Part shown: positions 54,988 through 64,000 of the stretch, one piece after another
How positions within the stretch are numbered: position 1 is the first letter of the stretch
Layout: every line of letters starts with the position of its first letter
NCBI RefSeq assembly: GCF_022048975.1
Contig: NZ_JAKMHX010000028.1
Span: 62,001-126,000, forward strand
DNA length: 64,000 bases
Origin: Sporosarcina cyprini
GTDB lineage: Bacteria; Bacillota; Bacilli; Bacillales_A; Planococcaceae
Direction of reading: 5' to 3'
The notes under the pieces: model-generated
Told to the model about the DNA's origin: nothing
Databases searched by the model: none
The model's input: only the letters and a program-made list of their open reading frames with translations
Program-made: the position numbers and the translations under genes

Positions 54988-55371
54988 ATGGCAAGAAAAT
55001 ATGAAGTGGGGGAAGAACTTTCTGGCAAAGTGACGGGAATTCAACCGTATGGTGCATTTGTCGCGCTGGACGAGGAGACGCAAGGTCTCGTTCATATTTC
55101 GGAAATCACATACGGGTTCGTTCGCGATATAAACGATTACCTCGCCATTGGACAAGAAGTAAACGTAAAAGTATTGGAAGTGGATGAAGAGGCAGGCAAA
55201 ATCAGCCTATCCATCCGTGCCTTGCAGGAAACGACAGATGCCGCAAAGAAAAACAAGATGGCAAAAAATCGTAAATCACTGCAAGATCGTGTGAAAGAGC
55301 ATGATGCGGATGGTTTTAATTCACTTAAAGACAAATTGAAGGACTGGATCGAACGATCAGGTTATCAATAA
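54988..55371 (+). CDS. yugI: S1-domain RNA-binding protein, YugI (general stress protein 13)
   Basis: 127 residues from ATG 54988 with GGGAG upstream; an earlier in-frame ATG at 54904 lacks a site. Residues 5-75 form a single S1 domain (GEELSGKVTGIQPYGAFVALDEETQGLVHISEI, GQEVNVKVLEVDEEAGKISLSIRA), followed by a basic linker. The S1 fold binds RNA; the B. subtilis homologue associates with ribosomes and is called general stress protein 13. It is followed by a terminator shared with the converging regulator gene. Confidence 0.9.
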   Translation: MARKYEVGEELSGKVTGIQPYGAFVALDEETQGLVHISEITYGFVRDINDYLAIGQEVNVKVLEVDEEAGKISLSIRALQETTDAAKKNKMAKNRKSLQDRVKEHDADGFNSLKDKLKDWIERSGYQ

Positions 55372-55373
55372 AA

Positions 55374-55417
55374 AAATGAAGGGAGCGGCTTCAGTTGCCG
55401 TTTCCTTCATTTTTTTA
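55374..55417. terminator. Bidirectional terminator, yugI / regulator gene
   Basis: Long stem: AAATGAAGG with CCTTCATTT outside and GCGGC/GCCG inside, TTCAGTT loop, A and T tracts on both sides. It overlaps the end of the minus-strand regulator gene. Confidence 0.85.
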
Positions 55418-56726
55418 TTTTCCGTAATCGATATTGAAGATTCTGGCGGCTCATTCCAAGCGCATTGGCCGTTTTTGTGATGTTGTCATCATGCAGTTTC
55501 ATCGCTTTCAGCAAATAATATTCCTCTGCCTCCCGCAAAAATTGATCGAGGGGCATTAAATCTTTATTTGGTTGTACAATAAAGTCGACAGCTTGAACAG
55601 GCTTGTTCATCATGTCGTCCGTTTTGATTCTGAAATGGAGAGGCAGCATTTCATATGTGATGACGGTGTCCATTGTAGCCAAGGAAGAGATTTCATCGAG
55701 CAAAAACTCCAGCTCCCGTAAATTGCCCGGCCAGTCGTAAAGAAGAAACAGCTGTTCCACTTCTTCGGAAACTCCTTCAAGTGAATAGCCGAAACGTTCC
55801 TTGCGCTTCGTCAGGTACGCATCGATAAAAGGCATAATGTCCTCTTTCCGTTTCCTGACAGGAGGAATCCGGATAGTGAAGGAAGCAAAGAAATAATAAA
55901 GATCCTTCAACAAAGTGCCGCGTGAAATCAATTCTACCGGGTCTTCCCCGATGCTCGCAATGAACTGGCGTCCGTCCTTCTCCGCATCGCTTAAAATGGA
56001 AAGAAGCTTCTGCTGCAGTCCCATAGACAGGAGGTCGATCCGTTCGCAAAATAAGGTAAACTGGTCTGCTTCATCGAATTCGTGCGCAAGTTTTTCGATC
56101 ATTTCCGAATCGGTACTATGGCAAAACAGAGTGTAGAAGGGAGTATCTGTTGACGAAGATTCATTATGAATGCTTTCAGCCAATAAATCCTTTCCTGTTC
56201 CCGTTTCGCCGATGAGGAGAATCGGCAGCTTTGCACTGCACGCTTTTCTTGCGGTCGTAATGACAGCTTTCATCGCATCCGAATTGGCTACTATTTGATT
56301 GAACGTGACAGGTGTACTGTTCTTCCGTAGCGGGTGGAAAATAAATTTCTCCAGGGCGGTTACATCTCTGGCGATTTCAACTGCGCCGATTAAAGTTCCC
56401 TCTGAGAAAATAGGAAAGGTATCGTTGATGGTCGTGATTTCATTCCCGTTCCGGTTCCAATAGGTCTGTTTGACATTCAGTTGTTCTTTTCCACTTTGAA
56501 GCACTTTCAACAGCGTACTTTCTTCCTGTTCAAAACTGAAGAGCTCCAGTATGGAACGGTCTCCTACATCATCTAGGTCGAGCCCTTCAATCTCTTTCAT
56601 TTTGTCATTATAAATGATCGTCCTGCCGGTTTGGTCGATGGCATGGATGCCGACACCCGCATGATTGACCGCAAATTGATAAAATGGAAAGTAAGGATTG
56701 TCGTATTGAACCAACTTTAACACCAT
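55407..56726 (-). CDS. PAS/AAA+/Fis transcriptional regulator lacking GAFTGA, probable roc regulator
   Basis: 439 residues. A PAS domain (about 15-125), an AAA+ domain with Walker A GETGTGKD at 173-180, and a Fis-type helix-turn-helix at the end (about 398-438, NITKTANALGMSRQNLQYRLRKI). Two features of working sigma-54 activators are missing: the GAFTGA loop after Walker A, and a normal Walker B (LFCERID instead of LFLDEID). It is divergent from rocA-rocD-gdh, the position of RocR-type regulators of arginine catabolism. The start is uncertain: the ATG at 56726 has only a weak site. Confidence 0.85.
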   Translation of the reverse strand: MVLKLVQYDNPYFPFYQFAVNHAGVGIHAIDQTGRTIIYNDKMKEIEGLDLDDVGDRSILELFSFEQEESTLLKVLQSGKEQLNVKQTYWNRNGNEITTINDTFPIFSEGTLIGAVEIARDVTALEKFIFHPLRKNSTPVTFNQIVANSDAMKAVITTARKACSAKLPILLIGETGTGKDLLAESIHNESSSTDTPFYTLFCHSTDSEMIEKLAHEFDEADQFTLFCERIDLLSMGLQQKLLSILSDAEKDGRQFIASIGEDPVELISRGTLLKDLYYFFASFTIRIPPVRKRKEDIMPFIDAYLTKRKERFGYSLEGVSEEVEQLFLLYDWPGNLRELEFLLDEISSLATMDTVITYEMLPLHFRIKTDDMMNKPVQAVDFIVQPNKDLMPLDQFLREAEEYYLLKAMKLHDDNITKTANALGMSRQNLQYRLRKIKK

Positions 56727-56771
56727 CCAGTGAAAATTTTATAACAAATTTAAGAGAAAAGACTTGAAATA

Positions 56772-56825
56772 TGCAATAATCTCTTGCATTATTATAGTTG
56801 TAATCAAAGAATAAATGCAAATAAT
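56772..56825. promoter_or_regulatory. Repeated TGCAATAAT-like motifs between the regulator gene and rocA
   Basis: TGCAATAAT (56772-56780), its partial inverse TTGCATTATT (56784-56793) and TGCAAATAAT (56816-56825) lie in the 131-bp divergent gap. TTGCAT (56784-56789), 17 bp, AAGAAT (56807-56812) could be a sigma-A promoter for rocA. No -24/-12 sigma-54 promoter (TGGCAC, N5, TTGCA) is seen. The repeats are candidate operator sites. Confidence 0.5.
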
Positions 56826-56857
56826 TTTTGCGTTTGGATAATTGAAGGAGGAGTATC

Positions 56858-58402
56858 ATGATTCCGTACAAACACGAACCATTTACAGACTTTTCTCTAG
56901 AGGAAAATAAAAAAGCTTTCCAAGAGGCATTGAAATTGGTGGAAGGCTACCTTGGTCAAGATTATCCATTAATCATTGGTGGAGAGCGGATTATGACGGA
57001 AGACAAGCTTGTCTCCACAAATCCAGCAAACAAAGAAGAAGTTATCGGCCGCGTTTCCAAAGCGAGCAGAGATCTTGCTGAAAAAGCGATGAAAACAGCA
57101 GATGAAACTTTCAATACATGGAGAAAAGTGAAGCCTGAATTCCGTGCAGACGTTCTATTCAAAGCAGCAGCGATTATTCGCCGCCGCAAGCATGAATTCT
57201 CTGCTTTGCTAACAAAAGAGGCAGGTAAGCCTTGGAACGAAGCGGATGCTGATACAGCAGAAGCAATCGATTTCTTAGAGTATTATGGCCGTCAAATGCT
57301 TACATTAAAAGATGGCATGCCAGTTGAAAGCCGTCCTGGCGAATTCAACCGTTTCGATTACATCCCTCTAGGTGTAGGTGTCGTCATCTCTCCATGGAAC
57401 TTTGCGCTTGCAATCATGGCAGGTACGACAGTTGCAGCCCTAGTTACTGGGAATACAGTTTTATTGAAACCGGCTTCTACGACTCCGGTTGTTGCATATA
57501 AATTTATTGAAGTACTTGAAGAAGCAGGAATGCCTGCAGGCGTAGTCAACTACATCCCAGGCTCCGGTGCTGAAGTGGGCGACTACCTTGTCGATCACCC
57601 TAGAACTCGTTTCATCTCCTTCACTGGTTCACGTGAAGTTGGTACACGCATCTACGAACGTGCTGGCAAAGTGAACGAAGGCCAAATTTGGTTGAAACGC
57701 GTTATCGCTGAAATGGGCGGTAAAGATACGATTGTCGTGGATAGCGAAGCGGATCTTGAATTGGCTGCACAATCTATCGTTAAGTCGGCATTCGGCTTCA
57801 GCGGTCAAAAATGTTCAGCATGTTCACGTGCTGTCATCCTTGAAGATGTTTATGATCAAGTCGTTTCCCGCGTTGAGGAATTGACAAAAGGTTTGACATA
57901 CGGTGATCCAACTGACCAGTCTAACTTTGCTGGTCCGGTTATCGATCAAGGTTCATTCGATAAAATCATGAGCTATATCGAAATCGGTAAAGAAGAAGGA
58001 CGTCTTGTCGCAGGTGGAGAAGGAGACAGCTCAAAAGGTTACTTCATCGCTCCAACTGTATTTGCTGACGTCGCTCCTGATGCGCGCGTTATGCAAGAAG
58101 AAATCTTTGGACCAGTTGTCGCGATTACAAAAGCGAAAAGCTTTGATGAAGCGATTGAAATTGCAAACAACACAGATTACGGTTTGACTGGCGCGGTCAT
58201 TTCGAACAACCGTCACCACATCGAACAGGCTCGTGAAGATTTCCACGTTGGAAACTTGTACTTCAACCGCGGCTGCACAGGCGCGATTGTAGGTTACCAG
58301 CCATTTGGCGGATTCAATATGTCCGGTACAGACTCCAAAGCAGGCGGACCAGATTACTTGCAACTTCACATGCAAGGCAAGACAACATCTGAAACGCTAT
58401 AA
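56858..58402 (+). CDS. rocA: L-glutamate gamma-semialdehyde (1-pyrroline-5-carboxylate) dehydrogenase
   Basis: 514 residues, the family's usual length. NAD-binding and catalytic motifs of aldehyde dehydrogenases are present: [39 protein letters not shown] with the general-base Glu region, and [14 protein letters not shown] with the catalytic Cys. It oxidises glutamate semialdehyde, from proline or ornithine, to glutamate. It is first in a rocA-rocD-gdh cluster with a GGAGGAG site. Confidence 0.95.
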   Translation: MIPYKHEPFTDFSLEENKKAFQEALKLVEGYLGQDYPLIIGGERIMTEDKLVSTNPANKEEVIGRVSKASRDLAEKAMKTADETFNTWRKVKPEFRADVLFKAAAIIRRRKHEFSALLTKEAGKPWNEADADTAEAIDFLEYYGRQMLTLKDGMPVESRPGEFNRFDYIPLGVGVVISPWNFALAIMAGTTVAALVTGNTVLLKPASTTPVVAYKFIEVLEEAGMPAGVVNYIPGSGAEVGDYLVDHPRTRFISFTGSREVGTRIYERAGKVNEGQIWLKRVIAEMGGKDTIVVDSEADLELAAQSIVKSAFGFSGQKCSACSRAVILEDVYDQVVSRVEELTKGLTYGDPTDQSNFAGPVIDQGSFDKIMSYIEIGKEEGRLVAGGEGDSSKGYFIAPTVFADVAPDARVMQEEIFGPVVAITKAKSFDEAIEIANNTDYGLTGAVISNNRHHIEQAREDFHVGNLYFNRGCTGAIVGYQPFGGFNMSGTDSKAGGPDYLQLHMQGKTTSETL

Positions 58403-58477
58403 GCTTACATTGCGACAACCGTGGAGCGGGCGGCAATTGCCTGACCTGCTCCATACATAATTAAAGGAGGGTTTCAT

Positions 58478-59671
58478 ATGACAGTATCAGAAAAAGTGAT
58501 TTCACAAACCGAAAAGTACGGAGCGAACAACTATCATCCACTTCCGATTGTAATTTCTGAAGCGGAAGGTGTTTGGGTTAAGGATCCGGAAGGTAATAAA
58601 TATATGGATATGCTTTCTGCATATTCTGCTGTGAACCAAGGTCATAGACACCCGAAGATCATTCAGGCGCTTAAAGATCAAGCGGATCGCGTGACATTAA
58701 CTTCACGTGCTTTCCACAGCGACCAACTTGGTCCGTGGTATGAAATGGTGAGCCAAATTTCCGGTAAGGATATGGTTCTTCCGATGAACACAGGTGCGGA
58801 AGCTGTTGAAACTGCTATCAAGGCTGCTCGCCGTTGGTCTTATGATGTAAAGGGCATTGAAGAGAATAAAGCTGAAATTATTGGTTGTGAAGGTAACTTC
58901 CATGGTCGTACGATGACAGCTGTTTCCTTATCGTCCGATCCGGAATACAAGCGTGGATTTGGTCCGATGCTTCCAGGTATCAAGCTTGTTCCATATGGCG
59001 ATATTGAAGCGTTGGAAAAAGCGATTACACCAAACACAGCTGCATTCATCATCGAGCCGATTCAAGGTGAAGCAGGCATTATCATTCCTCCTGCAGGCTA
59101 TATGAAAGCTGCTTACGAACTATGTAAAAAGAACAATGTACTATTCATCGCAGACGAAATCCAAGCAGGTCTTTGCCGTACAGGTAAAATGTTCGCGACT
59201 GAATGGGAAGGCTTTGAGCCGGATATGTATATCCTAGGAAAAGCATTAGGCGGCGGTGTGTTCCCGATTTCTTGCGTCGTAGCAAACAAAGATATCCTTG
59301 GCGTTTTCAACCCAGGATCTCACGGTTCTACATTCGGTGGAAATCCGATGGCTTGTGCAGTATCCATCGCATCCCTTGAAGTTCTGCAAGATGAGAAACT
59401 TGCTGATAAATCATTGGAACTTGGTAACTACTTCATTGAGCAATTGAAGAAAATCCAGCATCCTTCTATTAAAGAAGTGCGTGGCCGCGGACTCTTCATC
59501 GGTGTTGAATTGACCGAAGAAGCTCGTCCTTACTGTGAAAAGCTGAAAGAACTTGGCTTGCTTTGCAAAGAAACACATGACACGGTGATCCGTTTCGCTC
59601 CTCCATTAATTATCTCGAAAGAGGAATTGGATTGGGCGATCGAACGAATCAATAAAGTTTTTGAAAGTTAA
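58478..59671 (+). CDS. rocD: Ornithine aminotransferase
   Basis: 397-residue class III PLP aminotransferase. Substrate and cofactor motifs: [63 protein letters not shown] and the PLP lysine in [16 protein letters not shown]. It converts ornithine and 2-oxoglutarate to glutamate semialdehyde and glutamate, feeding RocA encoded just upstream. The gap to rocA is 75 bp and has an AAAGGAGG site. Confidence 0.96.
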   Translation: MTVSEKVISQTEKYGANNYHPLPIVISEAEGVWVKDPEGNKYMDMLSAYSAVNQGHRHPKIIQALKDQADRVTLTSRAFHSDQLGPWYEMVSQISGKDMVLPMNTGAEAVETAIKAARRWSYDVKGIEENKAEIIGCEGNFHGRTMTAVSLSSDPEYKRGFGPMLPGIKLVPYGDIEALEKAITPNTAAFIIEPIQGEAGIIIPPAGYMKAAYELCKKNNVLFIADEIQAGLCRTGKMFATEWEGFEPDMYILGKALGGGVFPISCVVANKDILGVFNPGSHGSTFGGNPMACAVSIASLEVLQDEKLADKSLELGNYFIEQLKKIQHPSIKEVRGRGLFIGVELTEEARPYCEKLKELGLLCKETHDTVIRFAPPLIISKEELDWAIERINKVFES

Positions 59672-59756
59672 TCATTAATTTCTACAAAAGGTCTTTAGAC
59701 TATGGTACAATATGGGCGTTGTAAAACAATTATGAATCAAAGAGGCGAACTTTTAC

Positions 59757-61001
59757 ATGACTGAAAACCTGAATCTGTTCACGTCTACACAAGTTGTCAT
59801 CAAAGAAGCACTTGACAAACTAGGCTACGATGAAGGAATGTACGAACTACTAAAAGAACCAATCCGTATGACAGAGGTCCGGATTCCAGTGAAAATGGAT
59901 GATGGAAAAGTGAAAGTATTCACAGGATATCGCGGCCAGCACAACGATGCAGTCGGCCCGACAAAAGGCGGAGTCCGTTTCCATCCGGAAGTCACTGCAG
60001 ACGAAGTGCGAGCTCTATCTATGTGGATGACATTGAAAGCGGGTATTGTCGACCTTCCTTATGGCGGAGGGAAAGGCGGTATCATCTGTGATCCACGAGA
60101 AATGTCAATGGGCGAACTAGAGCGCTTAAGCCGTGGATATGTACGCGCGCTTAGCCAAGTGATGGGTCCTACGAAGGATATTCCTGCTCCGGACGTTTTC
60201 ACTAATGCTCAAATCATGGCATGGATGATGGATGAATACAGCCGCATCGATGAATTCAACTCACCAGGATTCATTACAGGAAAACCGATCGTCCTCGGCG
60301 GTTCCCAAGGTCGTGACCGTGCGACTGCGGAAGGCGTAACAATCATCATCAATGAAGCGGCAAAACGCCGTGGAATCGATATGAAAGGTGCGCGTGTCGT
60401 CATCCAAGGATTCGGTAACGCAGGAAGCTTCCTATCGAAGTTCCTCCACGATGCAGGCGCAAAAGTAATCGGTATTTCCGATGCGTATGGTGCTTTGCAT
60501 GATCCGAACGGATTGGATATCGACTATCTGCTAGATCGTCGTGACAGCTTTGGAACAGTAACTACTTTGTTCGACAATACGATCTCCAACCAAGAACTTT
60601 TGGAATTGGATTGCGATATTTTAGTTCCGGCTGCTATCGAAAACCAGATCACTGAAAAGAACGCTCATAATATTAAAGCGACGATTGTTGTTGAAGCCGC
60701 AAACGGACCGACAACATCTGAAGCGACTAAAATTCTTACTGAACGCGGCATCCTTCTTGTGCCTGACGTGCTTGCAAGTGCAGGCGGCGTAACAGTATCG
60801 TACTTCGAATGGGTTCAAAATAACATGGGTTATTACTGGACAGAAGAAGAAGTTCGCGACAGAATGACTGAAAAAATGGTAACTGCATTTGAAAACGTAT
60901 ATAACGTTTCCACAACTCGTAATATTGACATGCGCTTAGCGGCGTACATGATCGGTATTCGTAAAACTGCTGAAGCGTCACGCTTCCGTGGCTGGGCGTA
61001 A
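59757..61001 (+). CDS. rocG: NAD-specific glutamate dehydrogenase
   Basis: 414 residues. The substrate-binding block [42 protein letters not shown] carries the catalytic lysines, and the Rossmann motif is [21 protein letters not shown]. It oxidises glutamate to 2-oxoglutarate and ammonia, completing the arginine/ornithine pathway started by rocD and rocA upstream. It is either RocG or GudB by family; the clustering with roc genes favours a catabolic role. Confidence 0.93.
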   Translation: MTENLNLFTSTQVVIKEALDKLGYDEGMYELLKEPIRMTEVRIPVKMDDGKVKVFTGYRGQHNDAVGPTKGGVRFHPEVTADEVRALSMWMTLKAGIVDLPYGGGKGGIICDPREMSMGELERLSRGYVRALSQVMGPTKDIPAPDVFTNAQIMAWMMDEYSRIDEFNSPGFITGKPIVLGGSQGRDRATAEGVTIIINEAAKRRGIDMKGARVVIQGFGNAGSFLSKFLHDAGAKVIGISDAYGALHDPNGLDIDYLLDRRDSFGTVTTLFDNTISNQELLELDCDILVPAAIENQITEKNAHNIKATIVVEAANGPTTSEATKILTERGILLVPDVLASAGGVTVSYFEWVQNNMGYYWTEEEVRDRMTEKMVTAFENVYNVSTTRNIDMRLAAYMIGIRKTAEASRFRGWA

Positions 61002-61013
61002 TATGCGACAATC

Positions 61014-61046
61014 AAGACATCCTCTTCAATAGAGGATGTCTTTTTT
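61014..61046 (+). terminator. Terminator of the roc/gdh cluster
   Basis: Twelve-bp perfect stem AAGACATCCTCT (61014-61025) with AGAGGATGTCTT (61031-61042), 5-nt loop, T tail. Confidence 0.93.
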
Positions 61047-61081
61047 GCCCTAAATTGATAGATATGATGGGAGAGGATTAT

Positions 61082-62248
61082 ATGAATGGATTCGTTTTTC
61101 AAAATCCAGTGAAACTCATTTTCGGGAAAAACAAAATTGCTTCCTTAGCGGAAGAAATCAAGCCGTATGGGAATAAGGTGCTTGTCGTGTATGGCGGCGG
61201 AAGCATTAAGCGCAATGGTCTCTATGAGGAAGTGATGGAGATATTAAATGCTAACGGCATGGAAGTGCATGAGCTGGCAGGAGTAGAACCAAATCCGCGA
61301 GTGACGACTGCAGCGCGCGGTGCCGAACTGTGTAAAACACATCAAATTGATTTTATTCTAGCGGTAGGCGGCGGTTCTGTCATCGACTGCACGAAATTAA
61401 TTGCAACAGCAGCGAAATATGATGGAGACCCATGGGATTTCGTCGTGAAAAAGGCGAAACCTGCAGATGCATTGCCTTTCGGAACCATCTTAACTATCGC
61501 TGCGACAGGCTCGGAGATGAATGCGGGCTCAGTTATCACTAACGAAGAGACGGAAGAGAAATATGGGTGGGGAAGTCCATTCAGTTTTCCAAAGTTCTCA
61601 ATTCTAGATCCAACGTATACATTATCCTTGCCAAAGGACCAAACGGTTTACGGCATCGTCGATATGATGTCGCATATTTTTGAGCAATACTTCCACGATG
61701 AAATAAATACGCCACTCCAAGATGAGTTATGTGAGGGTGCTTTGCGTGCCATTATGGAGAATGGCAAGAAGCTTGTTGAAGACTTGCAAAACTATGAGCT
61801 TCGGGAAACGATTTTGCTTTCTGGAACATGGGGACTGAACGGATTTCTTGGTATGGGCAATAACGGAGGAGACTGGGGAACGCATACAATTGAACATGCT
61901 GTTTCAGCGGTATACGATATTCCTCATGCCGGAGGGCTCGCCATCTTGTTCCCGCACTGGATGGAGCAATCTGTCCACTTAAATCCAGGCCGATTTGCAA
62001 GATTGGCTGTCAATGTGTTTGGTGTCAGCCCAGATGGGAAGTCTGAAGAAGATGTTGCGCTCGAAGGGATTGCGCGTCTTCGTGAGTACTGGTCTTCGAT
62101 TGGTGCGCCTTCTCGTTTGCATGACTACGGAATTGATGATTCGAAAATTGACGTCATGGCGGATAAGGCGATGGCAGGAGGACCGGTGGGCAACTTTGCT
62201 AAATTGAATAAGGAGCAAGTAGCTTCTATTCTGACAGCCTCCTTGTAA
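61082..62248 (+). CDS. Iron-containing alcohol dehydrogenase, YugJ/YugK-like (butanol dehydrogenase type)
   Basis: 388 residues from ATG 61082 with GGGAGAGGA upstream; two upstream ATGs are too close to the terminator and lack sites. Group III alcohol dehydrogenase: NAD-binding [27 protein letters not shown], and the metal ligands in [11 protein letters not shown] and [32 protein letters not shown]. It reduces aldehydes to alcohols with NAD(P)H. B. subtilis has two close homologues near yugI. Confidence 0.92.
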   Translation: MNGFVFQNPVKLIFGKNKIASLAEEIKPYGNKVLVVYGGGSIKRNGLYEEVMEILNANGMEVHELAGVEPNPRVTTAARGAELCKTHQIDFILAVGGGSVIDCTKLIATAAKYDGDPWDFVVKKAKPADALPFGTILTIAATGSEMNAGSVITNEETEEKYGWGSPFSFPKFSILDPTYTLSLPKDQTVYGIVDMMSHIFEQYFHDEINTPLQDELCEGALRAIMENGKKLVEDLQNYELRETILLSGTWGLNGFLGMGNNGGDWGTHTIEHAVSAVYDIPHAGGLAILFPHWMEQSVHLNPGRFARLAVNVFGVSPDGKSEEDVALEGIARLREYWSSIGAPSRLHDYGIDDSKIDVMADKAMAGGPVGNFAKLNKEQVASILTASL

Positions 62249-62288
62249 AAGTTCGTGGTTATGTAAGGGAAGAACCCTAGTATAAATA

Positions 62289-62325
62289 AAATGGCGGGGG
62301 AGCGTATAGCCACCCCGCCATTTCC
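62289..62325. terminator. Bidirectional terminator, alcohol dehydrogenase / CDF gene
   Basis: Eleven-bp stem AAATGGCGGGG (62289-62299) with CCCCGCCATTT (62313-62323), 13-nt loop, A-rich on the left, modest T content on the right. Confidence 0.8.
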
Positions 62326-62328
62326 ATG

Positions 62329-63339
62329 TTATTTGTTTGGTTTAGGCAGTTTTGTACTGATGTCGTGAATTTTCTCCGGCTGATTGACACCTTTCCACGT
62401 TTTCACTCCATCATCCTCATCAAATGAAATAATTGCTTCCCGTACGCCTTTTTGCTTTAGGATGAGAAGCATGAGCCGGTCCCGTATGTCATCGACGAAC
62501 GCAACTGTTTTCGTTGGATCTACTTCTGCCACGACCTCCACATGTAGAAATTCTCCTTCTTTTATTACTTCTACTTTTTGAATATCCTTAATATCCGGAT
62601 CTTCAGCTACGAGAAAAGCAATATGATTCAACATTTCCTCATCGGTTTCTCCAATAGCGCCTCTCGCATTTTCTAAAAAGATCTTTCCGACAACATAGAA
62701 CATCATCAGCCCGATGATCATGGAAGCGATCCCTTCAGCTGCAAGGAAACCGGTAAAATGAGCGAGCAGGACTGCCACGAAAGCAAGGATACCTCCAATT
62801 GTAGCGACGAGATCTTCCATAAACACCAATTTAGTTGCTGGTTTTGCACGCTTTAAGTTGGGAAAACTGGATGCGAAGGCAGCCAAACCTTTCTTATCAA
62901 TGCCTAGATCGTGCATAATCTCTTTGGAAGCTTTCAGTAATACTGCGAATTCAAGCACTGTTGCCAAACCAAGTACAGATAGGTTGATCAGTAATCCTGT
63001 CGTTTCCACTGGATTCAAAACGTGATGCCATCCTTCTTTGATTGCTTCGTAAGACATAATGGCAACTACCATGACGGCGCCCAGACAGACTAGATTGACA
63101 ACGCGGCCAAATCCATTCGGAAATTTAGGAGTCGGCGCTTTTTTAGATAAAGCTGACCCGATGAAAACGAAGAATTGATTCGCGGCATCACCTAGAGAGT
63201 GCATGGTTTCCGCGAACATGGCGACATTCCCCGTGAATAGGAATGCGGCTCCTTTAATAATGGCGATAATCGCATTGACAATAGCTGCAAGCAAGGAGGA
63301 TTTATTCCCCTGCTTCAATAAATGAAATAAATCGTGCAC
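62329..63339 (-). CDS. Cation diffusion facilitator family transporter
   Basis: 336 residues from GTG 63339, which has GGAGG eight bases upstream; the TTG at 63354 is part of that ribosome site and is rejected. Six helices; metal-site motifs of CDF exporters are recognisable in helix 2 (HSLGDAANQ) and helix 5 (MEDLVATIG). A C-terminal cytoplasmic domain ends the protein. CDF proteins export Zn2+, Fe2+, Mn2+ or Co2+ in exchange for protons. It follows the MgtC-family gene by 15 bp and is likely co-transcribed with it. Confidence 0.9.
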   Translation of the reverse strand: MHDLFHLLKQGNKSSLLAAIVNAIIAIIKGAAFLFTGNVAMFAETMHSLGDAANQFFVFIGSALSKKAPTPKFPNGFGRVVNLVCLGAVMVVAIMSYEAIKEGWHHVLNPVETTGLLINLSVLGLATVLEFAVLLKASKEIMHDLGIDKKGLAAFASSFPNLKRAKPATKLVFMEDLVATIGGILAFVAVLLAHFTGFLAAEGIASMIIGLMMFYVVGKIFLENARGAIGETDEEMLNHIAFLVAEDPDIKDIQKVEVIKEGEFLHVEVVAEVDPTKTVAFVDDIRDRLMLLILKQKGVREAIISFDEDDGVKTWKGVNQPEKIHDISTKLPKPNK

Positions 63340-63354
63340 ATGAATGGCCTCCAA

Positions 63355-63999
63355 TTATGGGAAAATTTCTAGTTCGACTGATTCGATGTACGTTAGTTCA
63401 GTGAGCTCAAGATATAGTTCGGCAGTTTCTTTCTTTGTGAGCGCGGCTAAACGGAAGTCTAATTCATGAGCTTCCTGTTTTTCATCGTTCACAATTTTTT
63501 TGATGCGAAGATTTTCGATCATCATGTTTTCCTTGTTAAGGAATTTAATCAGGTCATTAATTTTAGTCTTATCCGAAACAATGACAATAAATGCAGCCTC
63601 TTTGGAACGAATGCGTTTCGGACCGTATTTATCCAGAGCGGGAGCGACGATTTCAATAACGAACAAAACACAAACGACGGCAAACGCAGCTTCGATATAA
63701 AAGCCCGCGCCGACTGCAATCCCGATACTTGCTGCACCCCATATCATGGCGGCAGTTGTCAAACCAGTGATATTATCGTTATCCCTGCGCAAAATAGCGC
63801 CAGCTCCTAAGAATCCGATTCCGCTGACGATTTGCGCAGCGAGTCGGAGCGGATCCATTTGGACATTAATATCTGCCCGTGAAGGAACTAAATACGCCGC
63901 TTCCATCGAAACGATCGTTAAGAGGCAGCTGAAAGTGGAGATGACTGCACTCGTTTTCAATCCAATCGGCTTTTTCTTTATTTCCCTCTCCACACCGAT
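63355..63999 (-). CDS. MgtC/SapB family membrane protein, N-terminus cut by window edge
   Basis: The frame stays open to the end of the window, so the start lies beyond position 64000; an internal GTG at 63993 is not the true start because the family motif IGxERE is split there (IGVEREIKKKPIGLKT). Visible parts: the helix with SGIGFLGAGAILRRDNDNITGLTTAAMIW, more helices, and a C-terminal ACT-like cytoplasmic domain. MgtC proteins affect Mg2+ homeostasis and ATP synthase; the role here is unknown. A metal exporter gene follows directly. Confidence 0.9.
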   Translation of the reverse strand: MGVEREIKKKPIGLKTSAVISTFSCLLTIVSMEAAYLVPSRADINVQMDPLRLAAQIVSGIGFLGAGAILRRDNDNITGLTTAAMIWGAASIGIAVGAGFYIEAAFAVVCVLFVIEIVAPALDKYGPKRIRSKEAAFIVIVSDKTKINDLIKFLNKENMMIENLRIKKIVNDEKQEAHELDFRLAALTKKETAELYLELTELTYIESVELEIFP

Positions 64000-64000
64000 C

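Noticed and set aside
56727-56857. Sigma-54 promoter for rocA
   Set aside because: No GG-N10-GC pair of -24/-12 elements could be found; the TTGCA present lacks a TGGC partner.

Overview
The window looks like a chromosomal segment of a Gram-positive, spore-forming member of the Bacillales. My best guess is a Sporosarcina-like Planococcaceae; this is inference from protein resemblance and from gene order matching the Bacillus subtilis yus/suf, yun, yut, yui, mrp and yug clusters. GC is moderate, TTG and GTG starts with strong AGGAGG-type ribosome sites are common, and nearly every transcription unit ends in a recognisable hairpin. I saw no rRNA, tRNA, insertion sequence, prophage or CRISPR array.

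Layout. 1-1060: end of gcvH, then yusF-like and yusE-like genes. 1100-3940: SAM-I riboswitch and metN-metI-metQ methionine importer. 4083-5264: dicarboxylate/cation symporter. 5529-10749: sufC-sufD-sufS-sufU-sufB Fe-S assembly operon. 10876-12155: lipoprotein and VOC protein, followed by an odd 21-nt-period repeat patch (12254-12367). 12469-16862: DUF4097 protein, ABC permease and ATPase, divergent from a response regulator/histidine kinase pair. 17515-21428: yunF-yunE-yunD-yunB-like genes. 21481-25220: lysine riboswitch with an NhaC-family transporter (predicted lysine importer), then an SNF-family transporter with a 35-residue MetS-like subunit. 25504-30035: lipA, yutD, yutE, yutF, yuzB, a yutJ-like NADH dehydrogenase under a perfect Rex box, and yuzD. 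30204-34837: alpha/beta hydrolase, NifU-like scaffold, DUF2225 protein, IscA-like carrier, and a type II NADH dehydrogenase behind a long structured leader. 34346-37818: Nudix, yuiB, yuiD, pepA and a Gly/Tyr-rich protein. 37865-43628 (minus): complete seven-gene Mrp antiporter operon. 43786-50273: yufK, class A PBP, MFS exporter, cyclophilin lipoprotein, small membrane protein, patB, yugE.

50390-54882 holds the most unusual content: an ECF-type sigma factor with an autoregulatory-looking promoter, a 724-residue single-pass membrane protein that is probably its anti-sigma factor, and a second membrane protein. The second protein has an outer domain homologous to the first, and its cytoplasmic part looks like a degenerate copy of the sigma factor itself. 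I do not recognise this three-gene arrangement as a described system.

54988-64000: yugI, a PAS/AAA+/Fis regulator lacking the sigma-54 contact motif, divergent from rocA-rocD-glutamate dehydrogenase (arginine/proline catabolism), an iron alcohol dehydrogenase, a cation diffusion facilitator and an MgtC-family protein cut by the window edge.

Functional themes: Fe-S and lipoate assembly (suf, NifU, IscA, lipA), NADH reoxidation (two NDH-like enzymes, one Rex-controlled), Na+ and amino-acid transport (Mrp, NhaC, SNF, Met importer), and envelope stress sensing (two-component/ABC module and the sigma/membrane-protein trio).
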